Positions 8,625 to 18,222 of a stretch of DNA of 64,000 bases are shown here, piece by piece; within the stretch, counting starts at the first letter, position 1, and each line of letters begins with the position of its first letter. The notes beneath the pieces are model-generated. The model saw only the letters and a program-made list of their open reading frames with translations. It was not told the origin of the DNA and ran no database searches. A program made the translations under genes and the position numbers. This stretch comes from a bacterium (GTDB taxonomy: Bacteria > Cyanobacteriota > Vampirovibrionia > Gastranaerophilales > Gastranaerophilaceae). The stretch is taken from the NCBI GenBank assembly GCA_017405375.1, contig JAFRAO010000022.1, positions 28,929 through 92,928 of the forward strand. The letters run 5' to 3'.

Positions 8625-10720
8625 TGGCAGCAGGCGGAGGCGGAGGCCAACCAATAAGTGAAATAGCATTAGCGGGATTTGTATTAGTACTTATCCTCAT
8701 TTTGCTTATGGAAATGCCGAATTGGGTTATAAACTTTTCAATAAGTTTGAATATGACAATAGGCATTGTACTTCTGATGATATCGCTGTATGTAAAAAAG
8801 CCTCTTGAATTGGGAGCTTTCCCTTCAATTATTTTGCTTGGAACAATGTTTCGATTAATTCTTTCGATAGCTTCAACCCGTTTGATTTTGGCAAAAGGTG
8901 ATGCCGGTGAAGTTGTATCTGCTTTCGGACATTTCGTAACAGGTGGTAATATGATTGTAGGGGTCGTAATTTTCTTAATTATCACAACTGTACAATTTAT
9001 GGTAATTACAAAAGGTGCTGAACGTATTGCCGAAGTATCTGCCAGATTTGCCCTAGATGCTATGCCCGGAAAACAAATGACTATTGATGCGGATTTTAAT
9101 GCGGGTTTAATATCTCCGGAAGAGGCCGTAAAAAAACGTGAAGATTTGCAAAGAGAATCAAGTTTATTCGGTTCAATGGACGGTTCTATGAAGTTTGTAA
9201 AAGGGGATACAATAGCCGGACTGATAATTACTATTATTAATATTGTGGGTGGCTTGTGTGTAGGTTGCTTAATGAATCAAATGCCTATTGCTGATGCTGT
9301 TTCAAAATATACTGTACTAACGATTGGTGATGGTTTGTCATCACAATTACCTTCTCTTTTAATGTCAGTAGCAGCCGGTATCTTTATGACACGTGCTTCT
9401 GGTTCAAGTTCATTGGGTACAGAATTAGTAGGACAAGTTACAAGTAAGCCAAACTCTTTATTTTTGGCATCAGCATTTTTAATTTTAATAGCTTTTTCAA
9501 GTCCTGTTACCGGATTGCCATGGTTTCCGTTTGTACTGTTTGCTTCTTTATTAACTGTTGCCGGACTATCTACATTAGTTAATGCTGATGTACAATCTCA
9601 ACTGGGACAATTAGAAAGTGTTCGTCAAAATATGCAGGATTTGGTTAATCCTAACAAAATGTACGAACGTTTGGGTGTTGATGTGCTAAGTTTGCAGGTT
9701 GGTGCTGGCTTATTATGTATAGCAGACCCTGATCAGGAAGGTCAATTACTTGCTAAAATAGCCGCATTAAGACAACGTGTTACCGATGAATTAGGTTATA
9801 TTTTACCTAATATTAGAATCATGGATTCTTCAGCATTAGAAGCTAACGAATATTTGATTGCAATACGTGGAAATACTGTTGCAACAGGTTTTGTTTATCC
9901 CGGCAAGTACATGGTTATTGCTGACCAATGGGATTCTGTTAAATCTGAAGTTCCTGAAGATTCTATAGTCGGCGTTGACCCTACATATCAAACTCAGGCA
10001 TATTGGGTTTCTGAAGAAGATGCAAAAACGACAAAAGCAATTACTGCGGTTGATGCAACTGATGTTATAATTACTCATTTACAAGAAATTACAAGAAAAC
10101 ATGTAGATGATATTATGACAAAAACTGATGTGTTGAAATTGATGGAGCTTGTTCGTTCTCAGGACCCTACTCTTGTAAATGATTTGGTACCTACAATTAT
10201 TTCAACAAGTGATTTGAGAAAAATATTTGTTAATTTGATAAGAGAAAAAGTTTCAATCAAAGATATTATGTTTATTTTTGAAAGGCTATGTGATTATGCA
10301 CGATTTTCAAAAGAACCTGATATTTTGTCAGAACGTTTAAGAGCGGCTTTGGGCCGTCAAATTTGTTTAACAAATGTTCAGTCCGATAAAATTTTGTATG
10401 CACTCACTTTGTCTCCTGAATGGGAAAAAGTTCTTGATGACAGTTGTCAAAGAACAGAGCTTGGTACAATGTTTTTGTTAAATCCTATGCAAGTACAGGA
10501 ATTAATAGAAACAACTGCTGCTACGTTGATGAATGCCCATCAAAATGTCGGTAAACAGCCTGTAATTTTATGTTCTCCAAGAATAAGATTACCTTTATTC
10601 CAATTATTGGAACGCCATATTCCTGCCATTGTTGTTATTTCTTATTCCGAGTTGATTACTGATATTAAGGTTGAGGCTGTTGATACTATTGGTGAAAGTT
10701 ATATGCAACAACAAGAATAA
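8624..10720 (+). CDS. flhA: Flagellar export gate protein FlhA
   Basis: The large integral-membrane component of the flagellar type III export gate. The N-terminal half holds about eight transmembrane helices and the FHIPEP-family signature: GAFPSIILLGTMFRLILSIA followed by STRLIL, then ITKGAERIAEVSARFALDA and MPGKQMTIDADFNAGLI. The C-terminal half is the cytosolic docking platform for FliI and chaperones. Length (698) is standard. It starts with a short Gly-rich segment. I favour FlhA over a virulence-type SctV because fliE, fliF and fliH precede it. It is followed 29 bp later by yidD. Confidence 0.96.
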   Translation: MAAGGGGGQPISEIALAGFVLVLILILLMEMPNWVINFSISLNMTIGIVLLMISLYVKKPLELGAFPSIILLGTMFRLILSIASTRLILAKGDAGEVVSAFGHFVTGGNMIVGVVIFLIITTVQFMVITKGAERIAEVSARFALDAMPGKQMTIDADFNAGLISPEEAVKKREDLQRESSLFGSMDGSMKFVKGDTIAGLIITIINIVGGLCVGCLMNQMPIADAVSKYTVLTIGDGLSSQLPSLLMSVAAGIFMTRASGSSSLGTELVGQVTSKPNSLFLASAFLILIAFSSPVTGLPWFPFVLFASLLTVAGLSTLVNADVQSQLGQLESVRQNMQDLVNPNKMYERLGVDVLSLQVGAGLLCIADPDQEGQLLAKIAALRQRVTDELGYILPNIRIMDSSALEANEYLIAIRGNTVATGFVYPGKYMVIADQWDSVKSEVPEDSIVGVDPTYQTQAYWVSEEDAKTTKAITAVDATDVIITHLQEITRKHVDDIMTKTDVLKLMELVRSQDPTLVNDLVPTIISTSDLRKIFVNLIREKVSIKDIMFIFERLCDYARFSKEPDILSERLRAALGRQICLTNVQSDKILYALTLSPEWEKVLDDSCQRTELGTMFLLNPMQVQELIETTAATLMNAHQNVGKQPVILCSPRIRLPLFQLLERHIPAIVVISYSELITDIKVEAVDTIGESYMQQQE

Positions 10721-10749
10721 ATTAGTTAGAATTAATTTGTAAGGCGCTT

Positions 10750-10959
10750 ATGATTAAAAAAATATTATTATCATTAATTAAAGTATATCAGTTTTTTTCA
10801 AAGTTTACACCGCCTGTTTGCAGGTTTACTCCAACTTGCTCTGAATATACTCGTCAAGCAATAGAGAAATATGGTGTAATGAAAGGACTTTGGTTAGGGG
10901 TGAAAAGAATTGTAAAGTGTCATCCGTTTCACCCGGGAGGATATGACCCTTTGAAATAA
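10750..10959 (+). CDS. yidD: Membrane protein insertion efficiency factor YidD
   Basis: A 69-residue protein of the YidD family, thought to help YidC-dependent insertion of inner-membrane proteins. The three-part signature is complete: an amphipathic N-terminal helix, then [19 protein letters not shown], then [15 protein letters not shown], with the conserved cysteines in FxPTCS and KCHPF. A TAAGG sequence lies 8 bp before the ATG. It usually neighbours rnpA and yidC, so its place behind flhA is atypical. FlhA is itself a large membrane protein, but a functional link is only a guess. Confidence 0.93.
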   Translation: MIKKILLSLIKVYQFFSKFTPPVCRFTPTCSEYTRQAIEKYGVMKGLWLGVKRIVKCHPFHPGGYDPLK

Positions 10960-10987
10960 ATTGTATTTGTTGTAAAATGCTTTTATT

Positions 10988-12550
10988 ATGAAAAATTTAA
11001 AAATTAATATTGAAAATTTAAGAATATTTGGATTCTATTTATTGTTGTTTATGCTATGTTGCGCTTCGGTCTTACGTTCGAATAATTACGATTTTGACCT
11101 TTGGGCACGATTAATAGCAGGTATGGCAGTAGTTCAAACAGGTCATGTCTTAAAGTATGATTTTCTTTCTTATACTCCTACTCATAACTGGTATGATCAC
11201 GAATGGGGCTCAAGTGTAATTTTTTATCTGTTCCAAAGTAATTTTGGCCATGTAGGATTGTTGCTTTTGCAAATAATATTAATATTTTTGACTATGTTTT
11301 TTATTGTCAAAGCCGTAAAATTAATATGTGATAATGAAACAAATTATAGAAACATATTAATTTATTTTGTTGTACTCGATGCTTTTATGGTAACGTATTC
11401 ATCTTTGATAAGATGTCATTCATTTACTTTTATGTTCTTTGTATTTGAATTGTTTTTACTTGAATATGTTCGTTCGACAAAAAAATACGGATTATTGTAT
11501 GGATTGCCGATATTATTTTTATTTTGGGGAAATATGCATGGTGGTGTTGTTTCAGGTTTAGGCTTGTTAGTTATGTATTCTGTCGGACAGCTACTTGATA
11601 GAAAACCGTTTAAACATTATTTGATTATAAGCATTTTATCCCCGTTAATGCTGTTTATTAACCCATACGGTATTGAATACGTAAAATTTTTGCTAAAAGC
11701 TACAACAATGCCAAGGCCTTATATATCTGAATGGCAGCCTATTTTTCTAAAATCTAATTGGGCATATTTCCTTTCTTTCAAATTCATATCGTTATTTTTC
11801 TTAATCGTAGAATTTATAAAGGTTGTAAAGGGTGGAATCAGCTATAAAAATTTGAATAAAACAAAGTTTATTCTTATGTCAGCTACTTTGTATATTTCAA
11901 TTTTGCATATAAAAATGATGCCGTTTTTCGTTCTTGTTTCAATTATATATTGTTATAATGACATATATTCGTTATTTAGAAAATTTAATTTTCCAAAATG
12001 GAGTATGCCTGCTTTAGTATATTTTTTGATAGTATATTCTTCTTGTATGATATATTTTGTAAATATAGAAAAAATGGTTAATTTTTCAAAATATCCTTTA
12101 TTGGAAGTTAATTTTTTAAGAAAAAATAATATTACGGGTAATATTCTTACGAATTTCGGATATGGAAGTTTTGTTTCGTATAAATTATATCCTCATAATA
12201 AAATATATATGGACGGACGTTATGAGGAAGTCTATTATGATTATGAATTAGAAGAATTGAAAGATTTTTATACAGTAAGAAATGATCCGTTTAAAATTTT
12301 AGATAAATATAAAATTAAAATAATTCTATTGGAAAAAAACTATAAAATATTTGATATATTGAACGCATCTGTCGATTGGAAATTAATATATAATGGTGCT
12401 AATTTTGGAATATTTGTACGAACAGAAGATGCTAAAAATAAGCGCTATGTAATACCAAACTATGAATTGGAATATTATAAAAAAACAATATTTAATACAG
12501 ATGTAAGTTTTAAGGGTAATAAACAATTAGGTCAAGTAAAAGGTTCATAA
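10988..12550 (+). CDS. Polytopic membrane protein, GT-C-like
   Basis: A 520-residue inner-membrane protein with roughly ten predicted membrane helices. The first loop has the pattern NNYDFDLWARLIAGM then GHVLKYDFLSYTP and WYDHEWGSSVIFYL. This DxWxRLxxG...DxxSYTP...DHEW arrangement is seen in predicted GT-C glycosyltransferase-like proteins with acidic residues in the first periplasmic loop. The C-terminal 130 residues are soluble, with NILTNFGYGSFVSY and KIYMDGRYEEVY. A transferase using a lipid-linked sugar donor is an inference. A TAAAAT box 9 nt before the ATG (10973-10978) and no Shine-Dalgarno suggest its own very short leader. It is followed 1 bp later by the patatin gene. Confidence 0.6.
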   Translation: MKNLKINIENLRIFGFYLLLFMLCCASVLRSNNYDFDLWARLIAGMAVVQTGHVLKYDFLSYTPTHNWYDHEWGSSVIFYLFQSNFGHVGLLLLQIILIFLTMFFIVKAVKLICDNETNYRNILIYFVVLDAFMVTYSSLIRCHSFTFMFFVFELFLLEYVRSTKKYGLLYGLPILFLFWGNMHGGVVSGLGLLVMYSVGQLLDRKPFKHYLIISILSPLMLFINPYGIEYVKFLLKATTMPRPYISEWQPIFLKSNWAYFLSFKFISLFFLIVEFIKVVKGGISYKNLNKTKFILMSATLYISILHIKMMPFFVLVSIIYCYNDIYSLFRKFNFPKWSMPALVYFLIVYSSCMIYFVNIEKMVNFSKYPLLEVNFLRKNNITGNILTNFGYGSFVSYKLYPHNKIYMDGRYEEVYYDYELEELKDFYTVRNDPFKILDKYKIKIILLEKNYKIFDILNASVDWKLIYNGANFGIFVRTEDAKNKRYVIPNYELEYYKKTIFNTDVSFKGNKQLGQVKGS

Positions 12551-12551
12551 A

Positions 12552-13745
12552 GTGTCAGATATGTGTAAATATGCATTTGTTTTCGGTGGTGGTGCTATAA
12601 GAGGAATGTCTTATATAGGTGCGGTTAAAGCATTAGAAAATTTAGGTATATCCTCTAATGTAATTGCAGGTTCTTCTGTCGGTGCAATTATTGCCGGCAT
12701 GTACGCTTTAGACTACACTTCTCAAGAAATGCAGGAAATTTTTTTAAAAGTAAATTTTGATTTGTTTAAAGATATTTATTTTGGCTTTAGTAAAAATTTT
12801 GCAATTTCAAAAGGAGAAGTTTTTCTTGATTGGGTGCGTGAAATTGTAGAGAAAAAATTTTATGGTGATAAGTATAGTGAAGTTAATCCAAGGGTAACAT
12901 TTAAAGATTTGGATAAGGATTTGATTATAATTACAACAGATTTAACAAATTTTAAATGTATGGAATTTTCAAAGTCAAAAACACCGGATTTTGAAGTTGC
13001 TACTGCAATACGTATTTCTTCTACAATGCCAGGATTAATGTCTTCTTACGATTACAATGGTTTAGAACTTGTTGATGGAGATTTACAAAAAAGCTGGCCG
13101 TTATGGGCTTTGTCTGAGGAATTGTTAAATACCGATAAAAGAATTTTGGAATTTCGTTTGGAAGGTTCATATAATGAAAATTCAAAGGGTCCTGTTAATT
13201 ATTTGAATACAGTATACAGTTGTGTAACTTCAATCGCAACAAAATTTGTTGTGGATACGTATGATAATTGCGATAAGTACGATTATGTTGTAATAAATAC
13301 AGGTGATTTGGTAATTATTGATTTTAATATACCTATAGATAAGCGTCAGGATTTGATAAACACAGGTTATGAACAGACGTATAAAAAATTTACACAAGAT
13401 ATAATTTTAAAAAAAGAAAAATTACTAAAATATTATAAATCGTTTCAAAGGAATGTTATAGCAGTTGAAACAGCTTTGAATAAAAAAGACGTAAATAAAG
13501 CGAAGTTATATTTGGGTGAAATTTATATGGATATTTTTGAATATGGCAAATGTATTGATTCAAAATATTGTAAATTATTGAATTCAGCAAAGGTGAAATT
13601 TTTAAAAGATTTAAAAAAAGGTTTTTGGGGTTATTACTCTTCTCTGAAAATAAGTGCTGTTAAAAACGAATTTACGCTTTTAAACAAGATATTACAGGAG
13701 CACATAGAAGAGTTGCATGATTATGTAAAACAAAATCGAGCTTAG
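12552..13745 (+). CDS. Patatin-like phospholipase
   Basis: A predicted acyl hydrolase of the patatin/RssA group, with a Ser-Asp catalytic dyad acting on phospholipid or other lipid esters. The oxyanion loop FGGGAIRGMS is at residues 11-20. The nucleophile elbow G-S-S-V-G is at 40-44 with Ser42, and the catalytic Asp is in VDGDLQ near residue 175 (usually DGG or DGA). I use the GTG at 12552, which has AAAGG about 9 bp upstream; the ATG at 12561 is an alternative. Residues 290-397 form a helical extension not needed for the fold. There is no signal peptide, so it is cytoplasmic or peripheral. It directly follows the membrane protein gene. Confidence 0.85.
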   Translation: MSDMCKYAFVFGGGAIRGMSYIGAVKALENLGISSNVIAGSSVGAIIAGMYALDYTSQEMQEIFLKVNFDLFKDIYFGFSKNFAISKGEVFLDWVREIVEKKFYGDKYSEVNPRVTFKDLDKDLIIITTDLTNFKCMEFSKSKTPDFEVATAIRISSTMPGLMSSYDYNGLELVDGDLQKSWPLWALSEELLNTDKRILEFRLEGSYNENSKGPVNYLNTVYSCVTSIATKFVVDTYDNCDKYDYVVINTGDLVIIDFNIPIDKRQDLINTGYEQTYKKFTQDIILKKEKLLKYYKSFQRNVIAVETALNKKDVNKAKLYLGEIYMDIFEYGKCIDSKYCKLLNSAKVKFLKDLKKGFWGYYSSLKISAVKNEFTLLNKILQEHIEELHDYVKQNRA

Positions 13746-13985
13746 AGAATGATTGTTTAATTATTTTTACAACTATTAGATTTTGTTTACAAAAGTAAAT
13801 ATTTAGTTTGAAATATTGATATAATTGTGTTAAAGCAAGTTGTTGAAATATCTGAAAGAATCTTATTTTTATAAAAACAATCAGTTAATAAATTAAATAT
13901 TTCGTTAAAAACCTTATAAAAAGGGCTTGCAAAGAATTTTTTAGCAATTATTATATAAAAAGAATATAAATAACGAAGGAAAATC
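13746..13985 (+). promoter_or_regulatory. Promoter region of the infA-rpsI ribosomal operon
   Basis: This 240 bp gap separates the patatin from infA. It holds an extended -10 box, TGATATAAT at 13817-13825. Nearer the gene is a second candidate: TTGCAA starting near 13926, followed after 16 bp by TATTAT or after 19 bp by TATATA. Either would give a leader of 30-150 nt. No terminator for the patatin gene is visible. Confidence 0.45.
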
Positions 13986-14201
13986 ATGTCAAAAGACGTA
14001 ATAGAATTAGAAGGAACAATATTAGAATCAATGCCAAATGCAATGTTTAGGGTTGAATTGGAAAATGGGCATGAAATTTTGGCACATATATCCGGTAAAA
14101 TCAGAAAAAACTTTATAAGAATATTGCCTGGAGATAAAGTAAAGGTAGAGATGACACCTTATGATTTAACAAGAGGCAGAATTACATTCAGATTGAAATA
14201 A
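13986..14201 (+). CDS. infA: Translation initiation factor IF-1
   Basis: A 71-residue OB-fold protein that occupies the ribosomal A site during initiation. Canonical IF-1 features are [20 protein letters not shown], then [19 protein letters not shown] and [19 protein letters not shown]. The start follows GAAGGAAAATC. It opens the alpha-type ribosomal operon. In many bacteria secY, adk and map precede infA; here secY is absent from the window and adk-map lie 12 kb away. Confidence 0.97.
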   Translation: MSKDVIELEGTILESMPNAMFRVELENGHEILAHISGKIRKNFIRILPGDKVKVEMTPYDLTRGRITFRLK

Positions 14202-14228
14202 ACAGTATAAATATAGAAAGGTAAAACT

Positions 14229-14342
14229 ATGAAAGTTAGAAGTTCAGTAAAAAAGATTTGCGACAAATGCAAATGTATTAAGAGAAAAGGAAGAATAGCA
14301 ATAATTTGTGAAAATCCTAAACATAAACAAAGACAAGGCTAA
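14229..14342 (+). CDS. rpmJ: Ribosomal protein bL36 (zinc-binding form)
   Basis: A 37-residue protein starting [17 protein letters not shown] and ending HKQRQG. The zinc ligands are C11, C14, C27 and H32, so this is the zinc-dependent paralogue. It sits 27 bp after infA and before rpsM, the expected place. Confidence 0.96.
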   Translation: MKVRSSVKKICDKCKCIKRKGRIAIICENPKHKQRQG

Positions 14343-14396
14343 TCTTCGTTGGGGTGAAGTGAGGTAACGAACGGCACCCGTAATAATTAGAAGATT
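14341..14396 (+). promoter_or_regulatory. Structured RNA with pseudoknot between rpmJ and rpsM (possible S4-type autoregulatory site)
   Basis: TTCGTT (14345-14350) can pair with AACGAA (14366-14371). GGGTG (14352-14356), inside that loop, can pair with CACCC (14375-14379) downstream, which is an H-type pseudoknot. AATCTTC (14341-14347) pairs with GAAGATT (14390-14396), giving an outer stem that partly competes with the first helix. The GC content is far above the surroundings. In E. coli the S4 repressor binds a pseudoknot just before rpsM, the same place. The regulatory role is inferred. Confidence 0.5.
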
Positions 14397-14444
14397 TGAT
14401 AATAAATCAAACAAAAAGTAACACATTAAATAAAGGAAAATAAT

Positions 14445-14816
14445 ATGGCAAGATTATCAGGGGTAGATTTACCTCGTAACAAAAGAATGATTGTAGCATT
14501 AACTTATATTTACGGTATAGGACCTACAAGAAGTAAAGCAATTTTAGAAAAAACAGGTATTTCTGAAGATTTAAGAACAGATGATTTAACAGATGCTGAT
14601 ATTAAATTATTAAGAGAGGAATTAAGTCATTACGAAATCGAAGGTGATTTAAGACGTTCAGTATCAATGCATATAAAACGTTTACAAGAAATCAACTCAT
14701 ACAGAGGAATGCGTCATAAACGTTCTTTACCATGCAGAGGTCAAAGAACAAAGACTAATGCAAGAACTCGTAAGGGTAAAAAAGGCTTAGCTATAACTAA
14801 GAAGAAAACAGCTTAG
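14445..14816 (+). CDS. rpsM: Ribosomal protein uS13
   Basis: A small-subunit head protein that contacts the 50S subunit (bridges B1a/b) and the P-site tRNA through its C-terminal tail. It shows [20 protein letters not shown], then [30 protein letters not shown] and ARTRKGKK. The 123-residue length is standard. The start has AAAGGAAAATAAT upstream. It is preceded by the structured segment at 14341-14396. Confidence 0.98.
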   Translation: MARLSGVDLPRNKRMIVALTYIYGIGPTRSKAILEKTGISEDLRTDDLTDADIKLLREELSHYEIEGDLRRSVSMHIKRLQEINSYRGMRHKRSLPCRGQRTKTNARTRKGKKGLAITKKKTA

Positions 14817-14881
14817 ACAAAGAGTCTAACAGGGTTGTTTATTAATAAAATGAAATAAGAAAGTAGATAAGGAATAAAAAA

Positions 14882-15268
14882 ATGGCAAGACCAAAAACAA
14901 CAAAGAAAAAAGAAAAAAAGAACGTATTACAAGGTGTTGTTCATATTCAATCAACATTTAATAATACAATCGTAACTTCAACAGATACTCAAGGTAATGC
15001 AATAGCTTGGGCTACTGCAGGTGCTTCAGGATTCAAGGGTGCAAGAAAAGGTACTCCGTTTGCAGCTCAATCAGCAGCAGAACTTGTAGCTAAAAAATCA
15101 ATCGACCAAGGTATGAAAAAAGTAGAAGTATATATAAAAGGACCTGGTTCAGGACGTGAAACAGCAATCAGAGCTATTCAAGCTGCAGGTTTGGAAATTA
15201 CATTAATTAAAGATGTAACTCCAATTCCTCACAATGGTTGCAGACCACCTAAAAAACGTCGTGTATAG
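14882..15268 (+). CDS. rpsK: Ribosomal protein uS11
   Basis: A 30S platform protein beside the E site. It has the signature [20 protein letters not shown], then [22 protein letters not shown]-type [11 protein letters not shown] and the end [18 protein letters not shown]. The 128-residue length and operon position are standard. The N-terminal 15 residues are a Lys-rich tail. Confidence 0.98.
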   Translation: MARPKTTKKKEKKNVLQGVVHIQSTFNNTIVTSTDTQGNAIAWATAGASGFKGARKGTPFAAQSAAELVAKKSIDQGMKKVEVYIKGPGSGRETAIRAIQAAGLEITLIKDVTPIPHNGCRPPKKRRV

Positions 15269-15306
15269 TTTAGTTAATTATTAGAGAATATAAAAGGAAA
15301 AGTAAA

Positions 15307-15909
15307 ATGTCAAAATATACAGGTGCAAGAAACAAATTATTCCGTAATTTTGGAGTAAAAGATTTATCAAATAGAAAGTTGACTTCCTCAATGCGTCAAA
15401 CTGCATCAGGTCAACATGGTGCTGTTAGAAAAAAACTTTCTGAATATGCATTACACTTAAATGAAAAGCAAAAAATCAGATTAACATATTTAGTATCTGA
15501 AAAACAATTTGCAAAATATTATAATGAAGCTGCAAGAAGAAAAGGTGTTACAGGTACTATTCTTTTACAATTATTAGAATCAAGACTTGACAATGTTTTA
15601 TTCAGAGTCGGTTTTGGAATAACAAGAAAACAATCAAGACAAATAGTTAATCATGGACACATTTTGGTAAATGGCAAAAAAGTAGATATTCCATCTTATT
15701 TATTGAAAGCCGGAGATGTAATTACAATAAGAGAAAAAAGCAAATCATTTGTTAAAAACGTAATTGATATGATTGATTTACCTTGTGAATCAGCATGGAT
15801 TACAAAAGATAAAGATGCTATGAAAATTACATTTGACAGAGTTCCTGAAAGGGAAGAACTTGATCCTGAATTAAAAGAACAACTTGTAATTGAGTATTAT
15901 TCTAAGTAG
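15307..15909 (+). CDS. rpsD: Ribosomal protein uS4 (zinc-free form)
   Basis: A primary 16S rRNA binder and, in some bacteria, the repressor of this operon. It contains ARNKLFRNFGVKDL, EKQKIRLTYLVSEKQF and the S4 RNA-binding domain LDNVLFRVGFGITRKQSRQ with NHGHILVNGKKVDIPSY. The N-terminus lacks the four-cysteine zinc site, so it is the C-minus type. At 200 residues it is normal. In oxygenic cyanobacteria rpsD is usually separate from this operon; here it is inside, between rpsK and rpoA. Confidence 0.98.
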   Translation: MSKYTGARNKLFRNFGVKDLSNRKLTSSMRQTASGQHGAVRKKLSEYALHLNEKQKIRLTYLVSEKQFAKYYNEAARRKGVTGTILLQLLESRLDNVLFRVGFGITRKQSRQIVNHGHILVNGKKVDIPSYLLKAGDVITIREKSKSFVKNVIDMIDLPCESAWITKDKDAMKITFDRVPEREELDPELKEQLVIEYYSK

Positions 15910-15972
15910 GATAATTTTATTGAGTTTTCAAATGTATTAATTTGTAATTAAATAATTAGGAGAAAAAATAAA

Positions 15973-16953
15973 ATGGATTTAAAAATAAAAACAGTGAATA
16001 CAACAACTGATTCAGATGGTTCACAATATGGTAAATTTGTTATTGAGCCTTTATCAAAAGGTTTTGGTAACACAATAGGTAATTCTTTAAGAAGGGTATT
16101 ATTATCAAGCCTTGAAGGTACTGCTGTTACAGCTGTAAGAATTGAAGGTATTACACATGAATACACTGCTATTCCGGGTGTTGTAGAAGATGTAATAGAT
16201 GTAATGTTGAACTTGAAAGGTTTAGTAATTAAGACTGATTCAAAGGACCCTCAAAGTTTAAGAATTGATGTTGACCATGCAGGTCCTGTTTTGGCAAGTG
16301 ATATTCAATTACCGGCAGGAGTAAAAGTTGTAAATCCTGACTGGTTAATTTGTACAATAGCTGATGGAGGTAGTTTCCATGCAGATATTATGGTAGAAAC
16401 AGGAAAGGGTTATGTACCTCACGATGTTCCAAGAGATGCAAAATCAGGTCAATCAATAGATGTATTACCAATTGATGCAACATTTATGCCAATCAAACGT
16501 GTAGCATACAATGTTGAACCTACTCGTGTAGGTGATTCAATAGATTTTGATAAGGTTACACTTGAAATTTGGTCAAACGGTTCAGTTGATGTTACAACTG
16601 CTTTGACTCAATCAGCACAATTATTAATTGAACATTTCATGCAAATTGCAGCTATTTCAGGACAACCTATAACAGTAAATCAAGTTCCTGTTGCGGGCGA
16701 AGAAGAAGTTGATGAATCAGAACCTACAACAACAATTACTATTGAAGAATTGGAATTATCAGTAAGAGCGTATAACTGCTTGAAAAGAGCAAGTATCAAT
16801 TCGATGTCTGAATTATTGAAAAAATCAGAACATGATTTATTGAATATTAAAAACTTTGGTAAAAAATCATCAGATGAAGTTATTGAAAGATTACATCATT
16901 TTGGTTTAGATTTGGCTCCAAATCCGGAACTACCTGAAGAAGAATTGGTATAA
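15973..16953 (+). CDS. rpoA: RNA polymerase alpha subunit
   Basis: The alpha subunit dimerises to nucleate RNA polymerase assembly, and its C-terminal domain reads UP elements and activators. The N-terminal domain has YGKFVIEPLSKGFGNTIGNS and LRRVLLSSLEGTAVT. A short acidic linker (about residues 235-250) leads to the alpha-CTD, with ELELSVRAYNCLKRASINSM and NFGKKSSDEVIERL. The 326-residue length is complete. An AATTAGGAGAAAAAATAAA leader gives a good Shine-Dalgarno. Confidence 0.98.
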   Translation: MDLKIKTVNTTTDSDGSQYGKFVIEPLSKGFGNTIGNSLRRVLLSSLEGTAVTAVRIEGITHEYTAIPGVVEDVIDVMLNLKGLVIKTDSKDPQSLRIDVDHAGPVLASDIQLPAGVKVVNPDWLICTIADGGSFHADIMVETGKGYVPHDVPRDAKSGQSIDVLPIDATFMPIKRVAYNVEPTRVGDSIDFDKVTLEIWSNGSVDVTTALTQSAQLLIEHFMQIAAISGQPITVNQVPVAGEEEVDESEPTTTITIEELELSVRAYNCLKRASINSMSELLKKSEHDLLNIKNFGKKSSDEVIERLHHFGLDLAPNPELPEEELV

Positions 16954-16988
16954 TAAAAAAATAAATATAGAAAATAAAGGATAAAAAA

Positions 16989-17417
16989 ATGAGACACTTA
17001 ACAAAAAAACATACGCTTGGAAAGGCAAAAGACCAGAGAGATGCCTTATTGCGTGCTTTAGCAACTGAGTTATTTACTCATGGTGAAATCAAAACAACGT
17101 TGGCTCGTGCAAAAGCGTTAAGACCATACGTTGAGGATTTGATTACGCTTGCCAAAAAAGGTGATTTAACATCTCGTCGCCAAGCTGCCAAATTTATTTA
17201 TGACAAAGAAATTGGTAAATTTATTGATAATGCGACAGGTGAAGTATTTGAAACAGTAGAAGAAGGTAAAAAACTTCCAAAACAAACTGTTTTGAGAAAA
17301 TTATTCTGTGTAATTGGTAAAAAATACACTGATAGAAACGGTGGATACACAAGAATTTACCACTTACCACCAAGACGTGGTGATGCAAGCGAAATGGCAT
17401 TAATTCAATTAGTATAA
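16989..17417 (+). CDS. rplQ: Ribosomal protein bL17
   Basis: A 50S protein near the exit tunnel. The N-terminal block has KDQRDALLRALATELFTHGE followed by IKTTLARAKALRPYVE and LITLAKKGDLTSRRQA, all typical. At 142 residues it is somewhat longer than the 116-127 of many bacteria because of an insert near residues 75-95 (IDNATGEVFETVEEGKKLPK). It ends with RRGDASEMALIQLV. It is followed 3 bp later by truA. Confidence 0.97.
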   Translation: MRHLTKKHTLGKAKDQRDALLRALATELFTHGEIKTTLARAKALRPYVEDLITLAKKGDLTSRRQAAKFIYDKEIGKFIDNATGEVFETVEEGKKLPKQTVLRKLFCVIGKKYTDRNGGYTRIYHLPPRRGDASEMALIQLV

Positions 17418-17420
17418 TTT

Positions 17421-18197
17421 ATGACAAGGTATTCGTTTTTAGTACAATATCTGGGCAAAAATTATGCGGGAAGCCAGATTCAATTTGAAGAAGATGGTAC
17501 GGAAAGACCCATTCCGACGATTCAAGGCGAATTGGAAAAGGCAATATGTACATTGAAAAGGGTTCAAAGAACCCCGAATAATCCAAGACCAATAAAAACG
17601 GTCTTTTCCGGAAGAACTGATGCAGGTGTTAATTCAGTCGGACAAACGGTTCATGTTGATTTTGATGAACAAATTGTTGCTTCTAGGTTTATCAGATCAA
17701 TAAACGGTTTGTTACCGAAAGATATATCAATATCGGACGTGGTTGAAGTTCCTGAAACATTTCATGCTCAAAAGTCTGCAAAATCAAGGCAATACAGATA
17801 TGTATTCTTAAATCGCAGTCAAAGACAAGCTTTTGATGGTGAACTATTAAGAGTGAGGCATGAATTGAATATAGAAAGAATGAATAATGCTTTAAAGTAC
17901 TTAGAGGGTTATCATGATTTCACAAGTTTCAGAAATAACGGAAGTTCTAATCCATATACAGATTGTGAGGTATATCAAGCAAGTTGTGTAAGGAACGAAG
18001 ATATGGTTGTGGTTGATATAATTGCAAACAGATTTTTGTATAACATGGTGCGAATAATAATAGGTACGTTGTTAGAAATAGAACGGACAAATAAATCTCC
18101 TGAACATATGTTGGAAGTATTAAAAGCCAAAGACAGAACAAAAGCGGGAGAAACGGTTACACCAGTCGGTTTAACCTTATTGAAAGTAGAATATTAA
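17421..18197 (+). CDS. truA: tRNA pseudouridine(38-40) synthase TruA
   Basis: It isomerises U38-U40 in the anticodon arm of many tRNAs. The catalytic aspartate is in [20 protein letters not shown]. Other family blocks are [37 protein letters not shown] and [19 protein letters not shown]. The 258-residue length is normal. The order rplQ-truA-rplM-rpsI is typical of cyanobacteria and some Firmicutes, which supports the lineage call. Confidence 0.96.
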   Translation: MTRYSFLVQYLGKNYAGSQIQFEEDGTERPIPTIQGELEKAICTLKRVQRTPNNPRPIKTVFSGRTDAGVNSVGQTVHVDFDEQIVASRFIRSINGLLPKDISISDVVEVPETFHAQKSAKSRQYRYVFLNRSQRQAFDGELLRVRHELNIERMNNALKYLEGYHDFTSFRNNGSSNPYTDCEVYQASCVRNEDMVVVDIIANRFLYNMVRIIIGTLLEIERTNKSPEHMLEVLKAKDRTKAGETVTPVGLTLLKVEY

Positions 18198-18222
18198 AAA
18201 AAAACATAATGGAGAAAAAAGC

